The notes under the pieces: generated by a model
Databases searched by the model: none
What the model was told of the DNA's origin: nothing
Seen by the model: the letters and a program-made list of their open reading frames with translations, nothing else
Part shown: positions 1-10,504 of the stretch, piece by piece
Position numbering within the stretch: position 1 is the stretch's first letter
Layout of the letters: every line of letters begins with the position of its first letter
DNA from: Druceiella hillmani
Taxonomy: Eukaryota; Arthropoda; Insecta; Lepidoptera; Hepialidae
Direction: 5' to 3'
Length of the DNA: 64,000 nt
Assembly (NCBI GenBank): GCA_039881145.1
Contig: JAYKKI010000038.1
Location: 4,382,501 to 4,446,500, forward strand
Program-made: the position numbers and the translations under genes

Positions 1-963
1 GGCAATAAAAAGATGCTCCTACATAACCGTCTTTTAGGGGTTTTGATGCGTCTGTGTATATTCGCGTCCAATCCACGCATAAATTATTTAGGATGGAAAT
101 GAATGAATTGGCATTACAAGACTTCTTATCAACTCCTAAACACAAATTTATATTTGGCTTGTGAATTACTGAGACAAATGGAAAACTATAGAGGGGGAGA
201 GAGGAATTTTGATAAATTGCGTTTGGAAGAGATTTTATTTTTTGGATGCTGACCATAAGGAGAGGATAAGGCTTAGAATGCCAAAAGGAATCATTATTAA
301 CATTAGGTAAGCACCTAACCTGGAAAGGAGGGTTAGTTTTGGGAATATGGGATGGTAGGAGAACCTAGATTTCAAGACAAGACCTTGCTTTCAAGAGAAA
401 TCGATCAGCAAGGTATTGACAACGGAGAGAGTGAGAAGGATCAACACATTCTACTTGCAGGGCATTAATGGGGCTAGACTTCATCGCACCCGCCACGATC
501 CTCAGAGCTTGAGACTGAATACGAGTCAATTTGTTGGCATTAGATTTGGAAATAGGACCAAGGAGGAATTAGCAACAATCCAGATAACTGCGAATGAAAA
601 AATTGTACATAAGTTTTAGAGTGGTAGAGTGAGAGCTCCACCATACTCCACAAACAGCACGAAGAATATTTATGTTAGCCTGGCACCGGGAAATTACATG
701 CTCAATGTTAGTGTTCCAGGATAATTTCGAGTCCAGGAACATACCAAGGAATTTAGCACTGGATAAGGTAAGGATGTTTAAAAAGTCGGAGGAGATGGAA
801 ACAGGAGGAATTATTCTTTTTCTAGAAAAGATCATTACATGACTCTTGGAAGGCGAAAGATCCCTTCCATGAGAGTCTACTCATTGGCTCAAGTTAACAA
901 GGATAGAATTTAAAGCATTTTCTGCAACCGCGATTGACTTATCAGAGGTACATAAAAGCAAAT
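1..963 (-). repeat. Left arm of 963-bp inverted repeat
   Basis: Position i pairs with position 5354-i. I aligned 1-963 to the reverse complement of 4391-5353; it holds end to end with no indel and one mismatch seen (953). Homology ends at 963/4391 in the shared bases AAAT. The arm may extend left of the window. Confidence 0.9.
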
Positions 964-1276
964 TTTTCTTTATCAAGAGGAAGTGGGCAGTTTCTCCCAA
1001 CGTGACCTTGACCTCATCGGAAAAAACGCTCAGAAGATCGGCATTTGTCAGCCACATGTCCAAACCTACAACACTTGAAGCACTGTATTGTAGGAAATTC
1101 ATATTTTGAAACTGGAAGCGATGAGTAAGCCATATATATATGTTGGGGACGAACTTGGCAATCAAAGGTAATGACCATTCTCATGACTCAGAAGGAAAGT
1201 ATTTAGGCTGGCCATCAATAATTTTTTTTAAGTTTAAGCGGCGGACTTTAGAAACCTTACCGCACCCTTCTGGGAC

Positions 1277-1279
<3 letters not shown>
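1..1279 (-). pseudogene. I-clade-like non-LTR retrotransposon copy A: ORF1 C-terminus fused to the RT tail
   Basis: Read on the minus strand, 1279 to about 963 matches the C-terminal half of the ORF1 (gag-like) protein of the copy at 20377. It keeps a CCHC zinc knuckle at 1082-1041 (CFKCCRFGHVADKC). A second knuckle follows, in which an expected cysteine codon is TGA. At about 963 the sequence jumps into the late RT region (the SDKS..VAEN segment downstream of the YADD box) and runs to position 1 in the RNase H domain, so the endonuclease and most of the RT are deleted. The 5' side is cut by an (AT)n tract at 1279. Several stops are present, some shared exactly with the copy at 3835-6110. The element continues left of the window. 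A dead copy; family assignment rests on the zinc knuckle, RT and RNase H order. Confidence 0.8.
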
Positions 1280-1336
<57 letters not shown>

Positions 1337-1342
1337 ATATAT

Positions 1343-1394
<52 letters not shown>
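1279..1394. repeat. (AT)n microsatellite
   Basis: About 115 bp of nearly pure AT dinucleotide with two small interruptions. It sits exactly at the broken 5' side of the retrotransposon ORF1 remnant on the minus strand. Confidence 0.95.
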
Positions 1395-1397
<3 letters not shown>

Positions 1398-1770
1398 CAC
1401 CCTCTCCTTCACCATCCTCTTACCTCTACTTCCCCATCCTCCACAACCACTTTTTCCTTCCCCTTCAACCATCAACTTTCCCTCCCCTTTACCTCCTCCT
1501 ACCCATACCCCTACAACCCATTTCACCTTTTCCTTCACCATCCCCTTCCCCTTTCCCTGCACCATCACCTTTCCCTTGCCCTTACCGCCCCCTACCCATA
1601 CCCCTACCCCTCCACTTCCCCTGCCCCTTCAGCACCCGCTTCTACTTCCGCTTCCGTTTCTCTTTCCCCTTTCCCTCCGCCCCTCCCCTTCCCCTTCTTC
1701 GCCCCTTCCCCTTTCACTTCCCTTTCCCACCCTACCCTTCCCCACCCATTTTCTTATGTTTTTCCATCCA
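1395..1770. repeat. Pyrimidine-rich strand-asymmetric tract
   Basis: About 375 bp, almost all C and T on the plus strand, built of degenerate CCTTCCCCTTTCCC-like units with some ACC interspersed. Its apparent Pro/Ser/Leu reading frames are by-products of composition, not evidence of a protein. The minus strand is purine rich. Confidence 0.85.
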
Positions 1771-2997
1771 AAAGTTATTAAGTCATAGAACAGTGCTCAT
1801 GGTAATTATAAAAATTTTAAATGGTTGCCATTTCCAAAATAATTAACCGACAAGGCTCATCTTTGGAATTATTCAATATAATTACGATGATGAAATTTGA
1901 GCTACAACATGAGTACTTCCTGAGCTTACTATTCTTCGAATATAACATCTAATTAACAATATGCTAAAGAATAAATTTATATATGCTTATATTACTTATT
2001 ATGTTTCTTCATTAGATCATAGATACATCAGATATTTTCCCAACTCTTTAAAATATCCATTCTTTTTTTCGTTCAATGCTCAGAAAAAATGCGCATGGTA
2101 CGCATAAAGAAGTCTTCACTTCAATTATTGATATAATTATTTCTTTAAAATGTATCTCCCTATATTTTTAAAATTAGTGCATTTATTAATATTCCGCATT
2201 TGCTTTTAATTTTTTACCGACGTCCATTACAAAATTCTAGCAATTTTTGAAAATTATACAAAAAGAAATTGCGTTAAAAAATATGAAGTACGATTTTTGG
2301 TTTAAAAACGACATCAATCCCAAGAAGGTTACCTTAATAGAAGTGCGAGATATCTGTATTTTTTTACTATAGGTAACCTTGTCGCGATGTAAAAATAATA
2401 AGTACGTCTACCTGATAAAAATACTAGGTCGCTCGTAAAAAACTTGCTTGCTGGACGTTCTGTTGTGATCATGCAACGTAAACACTTAAGAAGTATGCAA
2501 AATTGTTTTTGCTTGTTACATACCGGGATTTTCAGCATTATACAAAATGATGCCATATAAAATATTGAAAACTTTTCTTCATATTTTATACCAACTTACG
2601 ACTGTCTCCTATACTATTTAGTTAACATGAAAGTGAAAATATAAGTAAACAATACACTGATGGCGTATAAGGCTATTATATTTTACGGCTGACGCATTTC
2701 AAAGTTTCTAATTGCATTAATTAAGTAATATCTACAATTTCTCTTAAATGCTTTTATAACTATTTTATCACTATAAATATATTTACTAATGTTTTATGTT
2801 AATGGGTTATGTGTTGAAAAGTTAGAAAAATAAAATGCAATGGTTAGGGTTCTATACTTAAAAAAACTTTTGTCACAGGCTTATACATATTTTGAATGAG
2901 CATATCCGCGCCAAATGTCGATGCATAATCGTGTTTAGACGGACTATTGAAAACCTAGTATGAAAAAAGCACAAAGTACGCGCTTATTCAAGAATAT
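1771..2997. other. AT-rich intergenic DNA, nothing recognised
   Basis: No coding region, repeat or RNA that I could recognise on either strand. Short open frames here have no domain signature. Confidence 0.6.
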
Positions 2998-3000
2998 GAC

Positions 3001-3122
3001 CTTAGCAAAGATCTTTGCTAAAGCCCACCTGAAGATGTAATACAACGAAACCCAGGTCGTGGTAAAGAACTTAAAGGAAGTAGAAATAATACTACATCAC
3101 GTAGTTTCGTTTAATTGTGAAA
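3001..3122 (+). ncRNA. Hammerhead-like repeat copy 1 (degenerate)
   Basis: About 120 bp homologous to one arm of the palindrome at 34092-34320: short palindrome TTAGCAAAGATCTTTGCTAA, then CCAC, CTGAAGA, a shortened stem II, ACAAC, GAAA, CCCAGGTC and GTGG, then the conserved tail with AGTAGAAATAATACTAC. The core motif spans 3025-3062. Three bases of stem II (GTT) are missing and stem III reads ACC-CA-GGT, so cleavage is unlikely. The opposite arm is absent apart from the 20-bp centre. Confidence 0.55.
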
Positions 3123-3771
3123 TCTAAACTATTCAACAAAATAATTGACGACCATATTTTTAGTCTTAAACAATTTAAAAACATTCCTGGTACTTAAATA
3201 GAATTAAAAATTTGGTGAGAAAATTAACATTATCATCTGCATTACAATTGAATCGATTGATTTATACATATCTTGAATTTTAAAGTAAATTCGTATGTAA
3301 ATGTTATGTATCTAAACGTGCTTCTTACCCCTCATCTGCTTCATTTCTTTGCTGTTCTTTATATTTCCTCGTTATAGATTCTCCCCCTCTTTTATGTTTC
3401 GGCATCCTGTTAAATGTTTCGGCATCCTGTTAAATGTCATTCGCTATCAAAATTTGTTAATTTATATCAAATACTGCATGTGTATTAGATGGGATTGCGC
3501 GTAGGGTTCTGTTTAAAACAAAGGATTGTGAAAATGAGATTTTTAGTAATAATGCTAATGTATTAACATAACTACGGGCATATTGATTCAAAAGATATTA
3601 CGTCCAAGTGATTTGTCCACCTGGAGATTTACTACACGTAGCCAATGAATAAAATATTATTTAGAAAATAATTTTAAAAAACGATTTAATTTATTTAATA
3701 TGTATTAGTTTAATTATTATACTCATTACAGTCATCTCAATTAGCTCCAATAACCCTATTGGTAAAAAGAC
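3123..3771. other. AT-rich spacer with a small tandem duplication
   Basis: No gene seen. A 20-21-bp unit containing TTTCGGCATCCTGTTAAATG is present twice in tandem near 3396-3440. Confidence 0.6.
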
Positions 3772-3792
3772 TCTATATTTCTATAAATACAT

Positions 3793-3838
3793 CGGGACAT
3801 ATCCTGAATTACCTATTGGTAATTCAGGATATGTCCCG
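3793..3838. repeat. Perfect 21-bp hairpin at the start of a retrotransposon fragment
   Basis: Arms 3793-3813 and 3818-3838 are exact reverse complements with a TATT loop. The right arm runs straight into the RT coding sequence (NSWKSQIIIPILK) of the copy that follows, so it marks the breakpoint of that copy. Confidence 0.95.
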
Positions 3839-6110
3839 AATTCTTGGAAATCCCAAATTATTATCCCCATTCTTAAACTTCATAAAGATCCCAACGTATG
3901 ATCATCTTACAGACCCATAGCCCTATCCCCGGTTTTAGCTAAAATCACTGAACATCTGATTAAGAATCGATTGGAATGGTTCACTGAACACCATTCCATT
4001 ATTCCACCTCATCAATTTGGCTTCAGAAAAGCTAAAAGCACGAAGGACAACCTCAGCATCCTGACCACTGATATACGGTTCTCCTTCTCCCGACAAGAAT
4101 TCCTTGTAACTGTTTTTCTTGACCTTTCTGCAGCTTACGATAATGCAAACCTCCCTGTTCTCAGACAAATATTGCGAGAAATTAGTTTGCCAGAAAATAT
4201 TTCTAATTTCCTTCTCAACCTCTTCTTAGACAAATCAATCGTCCTTCGAGCTCCCGGGATTCCACCCTTAATAAGATCGATTTGGCGTAGCCTTATCCAG
4301 AGCTCAGTCTTACTATCCTTTTCAACATATATTCACACAAGATTCATTCTTATGTTAATCCATTTTGTCGTATACTGCGGTACGCTGATCATTTGCTTTT
4401 TTGTACCTCTGATAAGTCAATCGCGGTTGCAGAAAATGCTTTAAATTCTATCCTTGTTAACTTGAGCCAATGAGTAGACTCTCATGGAAGGGATCTTTCG
4501 CCTTCCAAGAGTCATGTAATGATCTTTTCTAGAAAAAGAATAATTCCTCCTGTTTCCATCTCCTCCGACTTTTTAAACATCCTTACCTTATCCAGTGCTA
4601 AATTCCTTGGTATGTTCCTGGACTCGAAATTATCCTGGAACACTAACATTGAGCATGTAATTTCCCGATGCCAGGCTAACATAAATATTCTTCGTGCTGT
4701 TTGTGGAGTATGGTGGAGCTCTCACTCTACCACTCTAAAACTTATGTACAATTTTTTCATTCGCAGTTATCTGGATTGTTGCTAATTCCTCCTTGGTCCT
4801 ATTTCCAAATCTAATGCCAACAAATTGACTCGTATTCAGTCTCAAGCTCTGAGGATCGTGGCGGGTGCGATGAAGTCTAGCCCCATTAATGCCCTGCAAG
4901 TAGAATGTGTTGATCCTTCTCACTCTCTCCGTTGTCAATACCTTGCTGATCGATTTCTCTTGAAAGCAAGGTCTTGTCTTGAAATCTAGGTTCTCCTACC
5001 ATCCCATATTCCCAAAACTAACCCTCCTTTCCAGGTTAGGTGCTTACCTAATGTTAATAATGATTCCTTTTGGCATTCTAAGCCTTATCCTCTCCTTATG
5101 GTCAGCATCCAAAAAATAAAATCTCTTCCAAACGCAATTTATCAAAATTCCTCTCTCCCCCTCTATAGTTTTCCATTTGTCTCAGTAATTCACAAGCCAA
5201 ATATAAATTTGTGTTTAGGAGTTGATAAGAAGTCTTGTAATGCCAATTCATTCATTTTCATCCTAAATAATTTATGGGTGGATTGGACGCGAATATACAC
5301 AGACGCATCAAAACCCCTAAAAGACGGTTATGTAGGAGCATCTTTTTATTGCCCTACTATCCCTCATTCGGCATATTTTTGCCTTCCAAAACATTGTTCG
5401 GTATTTTCTGGGGAATGTAGTGCTATTGTTGAGGCCTTAAGATATGCTTGGCTTAAAAAGGTTGGCAAACTTCTTACCTTCTCCGACTCCTTAGGTTCTT
5501 TAGAGTCCTCCTCACCAATCCTTTTTCAGTAAGTTGTAGCTTCCTACTAACTCTCCTGATCAAGCATCTTACGTTTGATTTGGAGAGATTGGGATCGGGT
5601 GTCGTTCTTGCATTGTCGGTAATGAAATTGTTGACACTGAAGCCCGGTTCGTAGCCATGAACAGAAATCCATGTTTCACTCGTAATTTCATTGAAGATCT
5701 CCTTCTTCTAGCTCATTCCTGGATGATCTCTGGTTAGCAAAGGGCATGGGAAGGATCGTCCCAGATCAGGGTTCGGAATACTTCCAGATCCAATTTTCTA
5801 TTCCTTAAAAATCGTGGTTTTCAAAATTTATTTTTTCTCGAAAGTAAACCTCAGTGGTATCTCGTATGCGTCTGGGTCACTGTTCATTTGGCTAAGCAGC
5901 GTATCAGAGAGTCTCCAGCCTATGATTGTAGATTTGGTGAGGGTGATCTAAATCATTTAATTTTTGCATACCCAGTAAATAATAAATTTCCTTCATTCAT
6001 TTATAAATTATTAAATCAAAAAATTCAATTCAGTGCCTTCTATCCGTTTCTAATAAAACCATTCTTGACTTTATCATTCAATACATAAGAAAGAACGACA
6101 TCAAAATCTA
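3835..6110 (+). pseudogene. Non-LTR retrotransposon copy C: RT, RNase H and C-terminal domain
   Basis: Starts inside the RT domain (SWKSQIIIPILK, SSYRPIALSPVL), continues through QFGFRKAKSTKDNLS and the FLDLSAAYD box (catalytic Asp) to RYADHLLF near 4378-4400, where the second Asp of the usual YADD box is His (CAT at 4390-4392). RNase H follows at about 5275-5530 (TDAS, SGECSAIVEAL, FSDSLG), then a C-terminal region with a Cys/His motif near 5905-5975 and a probable 3' UTR to about 6300. Frameshifts and stops (for example near 4260, 4783 and 5529) rule out function. Segment 4391-5353 is also present inverted at the start of the window. The order RT then RNase H fits I-like clades. Confidence 0.88.
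4391..5353 (+). repeat. Right arm of 963-bp inverted repeat
   Basis: Reverse complement of 1-963 with a single mismatch seen. The arms are separated by about 3.4 kb. The repeat covers the late RT to RNase H part of the retrotransposon, including its inactivating stops, so the duplication came after the decay. Confidence 0.9.
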
Positions 6111-6300
6111 GGACCTTTTATATGCATATATATCTGTTTTTATTTTTGTTTGTATTTACATATGTATATACTTATTATTTGTCTATATATTTTTGTCTCC
6201 TTTGTATTATCTATAATTGTTTTTTGTTTATATTTTCTCTTCATTTTTTCTAGCTTAGTAAACTTCTATTTGATTTTTCTTTTGCTCTTTATTTTTCTTA

Positions 6301-7056
6301 ACTATCTTGAATTCTTTTTGGATGGATTGGACGCGAATACACACAGATGCATTAAAAACCGTTAGAGATGGCTATGTCGGAGCGTCATTTTACTCTCCAT
6401 TCACCGCTCATTCAGCTTACTTTCGCCTTCCTAAGGAGTGTTCGGTATTCTCCGGGGAATGCCGTGCTATTGTGGAGGCCTTGAATTATGCTCTACTCAA
6501 AAAAATTCGCAGGCTCCTTATCTTCTCTGATTCCTTAAGTTGTTTACAGTCCCTTCTTGCTAATCCATTTTCTTCAAACTTTGTGGTTTTCTGATTCTCC
6601 GGATCAAGCAACTTACGCTTGATTTGGAGAGATCGGGATCCGATGCCGTTCTTGCATGGATCCTTATTCACTCTGGTATAGTAAGTAATGAAATAGTCGA
6701 CGCAAAAGCTTGGTATGCCGCCGTGAACAGGGATCCATGTTTCACTATTAATTTCATTGAGGATCTCCTTCCCATGACTCGTTTCTGGATGACATCTGAC
6801 TGGCAGAGGGCGTGGGAAAGATCATCCCAGATTACGGGTGCGGTATATTTCCAGATCCAACCTTTTATACCCACAAAACCTTGGTTCTCAACATTTACTT
6901 TCTCTCGAAAGGAATCCTCTGTGGTATCTCGCATGCGTTTGGGTCATTGTTCTATTCCTACTATTTGGCTAGACTGCGGGTCAGGGAGTCTCCAATTTGT
7001 GATTGTGGGTTTAGAGAAGGCGAATTAAATTATCTCATTCTTTTTTTCCACACTTG
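6301..7056 (+). pseudogene. Non-LTR retrotransposon copy D: RNase H and C-terminal domain only
   Basis: A second 3' end of the same family lies directly behind copy C. RNase H motifs: WTRIHTDALK, SGECRAIVEAL, FSDSLSCLQS, then the conserved WILIHSGIVSNEIVDAKA block at about 6655-6710. The C-terminal region reads RMRLGHCSIPTIW then RESPICDCGFREGELNYL in another frame. At least two frameshifts separate these pieces. It ends abruptly at about 7056, where the unrelated duplicated segment begins. It differs from copy C at many sites, so it is a separate older insertion or tandem rearrangement. Confidence 0.82.
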
Positions 7057-7445
7057 ACATTGGCAAAGGTTCTCTCTGGAGAGAACGAACGCTATATAAC
7101 CAAAGATAAAGTTTATAATCTAACAAAATCAATTAAAATTACAGGGAAATATATATGGCAAAACAATTTAGGGCAAGTATTAAATGAATAAATATTAACA
7201 TTTTGTATTATTAATTTAGAAGATCTGGTGAGTAGCAATCATTATAATATATGTGATGTTATTTATGAAAATAGGTATGATTTGAGGAGATGCAATGCTA
7301 GTAATTATTATTCTTCCACATATTTCTCTTGATGCTGTCACAAAGATAAGTGTCTATAGAAATTAACGGCGTCCCATTGTCAATCACTTTTTTGCCACAT
7401 TTGTCCTTTTCTCTTTTTTAAGACGATGTTAAAATAACATCTTAT
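7057..7445 (+). repeat. Duplicated 5' gene region, copy 1 (signal-peptide exon deleted)
   Basis: Homologous to 11235-11820: both contain TTGACATTGGCAAAG, ATTACAGGGAAATA, AGATCTGGTGAGTAGCAATC and AACGGCGTCCCATTGTC in the same order. This copy lacks about 100 bp that in copy 2 hold the first coding exon (11507-11582). The gap falls between two AGATC repeats, which points to a deletion by short direct repeats. The splice donor remains (TG|GTGAGTAG) but the ATG and signal peptide are gone, so this is a relic of a paralogous gene start. Confidence 0.8.
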
Positions 7446-8096
7446 TTAACAATTTCCAAGCTATTTAAGCATTGTCATTATAATATGCATGCGTACAAAT
7501 TGAAAACGATTTTTTTAACTTGGCTAATAAGTAATAAAATATGATAACGCCACGACAACATTACATCTACTGTCGCAAACATCTGCCATGTGACTGACGA
7601 AATTGTTTCGTTTAATTGCAATAGATGGCACACATGAATTGGTGTTGTCATTTTCAATTTGGTTTATGTTCTTTTGGCCGTATCTTGATATTTAGATCAA
7701 TAAGCCTCCCCTCACAGAGTATATACAGAGGGGTAACCGGAAGTCGAAAATTTTAAACGCTAATGTCGGGTTCCTCAACAGAGGGCGTTTAACGCATAAC
7801 CTCCTGGCGCCATCATTTGTAATTTATAAACACGCGTGGTATTACTTCTTCCAAAAAAGTATATACATATATATTTTCTCCGGAGAACTTTTATTTTTAA
7901 TTTTGCTTTTTACAAGTATTTTCATATTTATTTAAATACCAATAAGTTATTTTGATTGTATTATAATTTCTATTAATGGCATGCGTGCGTTGTACCCGGC
8001 CGTCACTCCACTGAAAAAGTTACTAGCGACTCTCATTTTTCAAGCTTTCAAAATGTGAAACTCGGTAAGTATGATTCGTATTCATCGTTTGTAGTA
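7446..8096. other. Intergenic DNA with a G+C-richer patch
   Basis: 7690-8065 is less AT-rich, with TATATAC near 7720, a GGCGCCATCA motif near 7807 and CTCG|GTAAGT at 8060-8070. It could hold a promoter and an untranslated first exon, but no coding frame is supported. Confidence 0.3.
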
Positions 8097-8690
8097 TAAT
8101 TTTTTATTACCAAATAAACATAAGAAAGTATTTTTAAATTTCGTGAAGGTGGACATTTACACCTGTATAACTATGTCTATAACCCCAAATTATACCTACG
8201 CAATTTTTCTTTTGCTTGTTTTTTATTACCAAATAATATAAGAAAGTATTTTTAAATTTCATCAACGTGGACATTTACGCCTGTATAACTATGTCTATAA
8301 CCCCAAATTATACCTACGCAATTTTTCTTTTCTTTGTTTTTTATTACCAAATAATATAAGAAAATATTTTTAAATTTCATCAACGTGGACATTTACACCT
8401 GTATAACTATGTCTATAACCCCAAATTATACCTACGCAATTTTTCTTTTCTTTGTTTTTTATTACCAAATAACATAAGAAAGTATTTTTAAATTTCGTGA
8501 ACGTGGACATTTATACCTGTATAACTATGTCTATAACCCCAAATTATACCTACGCAATTTTTCTGTTGTTTGTTTTTTATTACTAAATAATATAAGAAAG
8601 TATTTTTAAATTTCATCAACGTGGACATTTAAACATGGATAACGATGTTCATAACTTAAAATAATAAAGCAATTTTTGTTCTGTTGCAGT
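8097..8690 (+). repeat. 118-bp tandem repeat array, about 4.9 units
   Basis: The phrase TATTAC(C/T)AAATAA recurs at 8105, 8224, 8342, 8460 and 8578 (period 118-119). Each unit carries ACTATGTCTATAACCCC and AATTATACCTACGCAA. Units 1 and 4 share TTTCGTGAA while units 2, 3 and 5 share TTTCATCAAC. The last unit decays after about 8620. Confidence 0.95.
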
Positions 8691-9239
8691 GATATGCAGA
8701 AGTCAGCTATTTCTATAAAAGAATATTCTAATGTCTAATATAATCAGTAAAATTATTCATAGTTTAGATAAAATTTCAACTTATACTCAAAGAATTGTAC
8801 TGACCAGGTAGCACCTTTAACATAAAGTATATATAAAATATATATAAACTAGTGATACAGTTGATTGCAATTTGATTGAATACTTAATATTGGGCTTATA
8901 GACAAATATCTTCATTTATTTAATTCATTTTAATGCAAGTTTTCATCACTGGGATACAGATAAACACTAACCACTTCACTAAATATAAATAATTATAAAA
9001 AATAAACACTATTCAAAAAATATAAGTGTATCCTGCGGTATACATTTTCAATTTCAATTATAACTGATAATTTATATTTATTTTATGTTAGTCGCCCAAT
9101 GTCTGGAATTGCCAGAATATGTAAAAACAGTAACATGGGTTTTTAATGCATGTCAGATATAATCAGTTACCAATTTATATTCAAATATTACATATATTTA
9201 TGAATTGTTTATGATTATACGAGGAATTACTTCCGGAAG

Positions 9240-9640
9240 CAGTTTCCACCGGAGTCAGTATTTCAAAGAGAGGCAGTCAAAAAGTGTAGAGTTCCAGAGT
9301 TGTAAAAAAGATACATGCACTTCAAAGAGAACATCGAACTGCTGAGGTGTAAATTAAGAAGGTTGCGGAAACCTATGCCGTATGATAACACGCAAAGTAT
9401 AATAGTTACTAAAATAAAACAAATGTTGAAACTTATTTTACCAAAAGACTCTTACACTTTATTTGATCATCAATTAAGAAATTATTTTAGAAGAAAAAAC
9501 ACAGCGGTATATGATTAAAAAATGAAAGAAACTTGTATTATAATTTCCCAAAAGGTTTTAACAATTTAGCTACCATTTTAGAATTAACATCAGTTATAAG
9601 TGTACAAAGTAGGGAAAAATTATTTTTTATTGAACGTCTT
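9240..9640 (+). pseudogene. P-element / THAP9-like transposase fragment
   Basis: The frame at 9315-9518 reads KENIELLRCKLRRLRKPM, then KIKQMLKLILPKDSYTLFD and LRNYFRRKNTAVYD, followed after a stop by the phrase LYYNFPKGFNNLATIL in a neighbouring frame (about 9525-9575). A charged helical segment followed by a Y-Y-x-x-PKG/A-aromatic block is the layout between the THAP zinc finger and the catalytic domain in P-type transposases. No THAP finger and no catalytic core are visible, so this is a short dead fragment. Identified by recall of the family pattern; a protein search would settle it. Confidence 0.5.
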
Positions 9641-9754
9641 AAGCAAACAATTAACAGGTTGTGGGTTATTATTTAATGGCTGGGGCAGATAATAACTTAT
9701 ATATGTATAAGCTAGTTATAGAAAGTATCAGTAAAATTTTAGATGCAGAATTAT

Positions 9755-10036
9755 TAGTATATTTTATATTATGAAATATGGGACACCGCGTTTCAGTTAA
9801 TTTTTAATGATATACTATTTATTGATAATTTAAAAGAGAGCGCAAAACACCACATTCAAAATAACCATCACCCTCATACTGATAATGCCCCCTATATATT
9901 ACAAATAAATACAAAAGTCAATAAATTTAATGTCCTAGAAACATTGGAAATAAACAGACATAAAGAAGACACCAAGGTTAATATATTAAATGAACAACTA
10001 AATATAATATCATCACCCATACTCAATATCTTCTAA
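9755..10036 (+). pseudogene. Penelope-like element, C-terminal end of the coding region
   Basis: An open stretch ending at TAA (10034-10036) reads SAKHHIQNNHHPHTDNA, YILQINTKVNKFNVLETLEI, NRHKEDTKVNILNEQLN and SSPILNIF. The pattern H-x(n)-NHH, a hydrophobic strand, then K-x-N-x-LE-x-x-EI-x-x-H and ILN-x-QL near the stop is what I know from the extreme C-terminus of Penelope-like retroelements, after their GIY-YIG endonuclease. The endonuclease and RT themselves are not visible upstream; 9640-9755 is degraded. About 490 bp downstream lies a hammerhead-like motif, as expected for the terminal repeats of such elements. Confidence 0.5.
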
Positions 10037-10504
10037 ACATAATATAGTTAGACAACATTGATACGATATATAGTTAGACTACAGTACTCTTCAAATTGTT
10101 TCAGCCCAACGACACATATAAATGTAAATATATAAAAAAAAAATAAATGAATAAGAAATAAAAATTAATAAATAAAACTGGAGATATGTAGAATTAGTGG
10201 TATAACCTTGTTCTAACTTTCAGATACCCTTGCTATTGTATAAATATATTACTGAGAATAACTTCCATTTAATTTTATTACATACACAGGGACATTTGCA
10301 TTGTATAACCTCATAGAATAACATCAATTTAATTTATTACCCTCACTAAAATACTTGTATATCGTATAACTCTCGGAAATATGATAAAACCTATACCGCT
10401 CCCCTACAATACTCGTAAACTCATTATGATAAACAGTGGGAAAACCCACACAAACCCGGCTTCCGCTATTGTTTTTGAAACATATAAATGCTGCTGGATG
10501 TTCC

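Noticed and set aside
1140..1788. Long open frames over the pyrimidine tract and (AT)n
   Set aside because: Low-complexity Pro/Ser/Leu and Tyr-Ile composition; frames open on several phases because of base bias.
7600..7625. GTTTCGTTTAATTGCAA resembling the end of the hammerhead repeat tail
   Set aside because: Only about 17 bp match and no core motif nearby.
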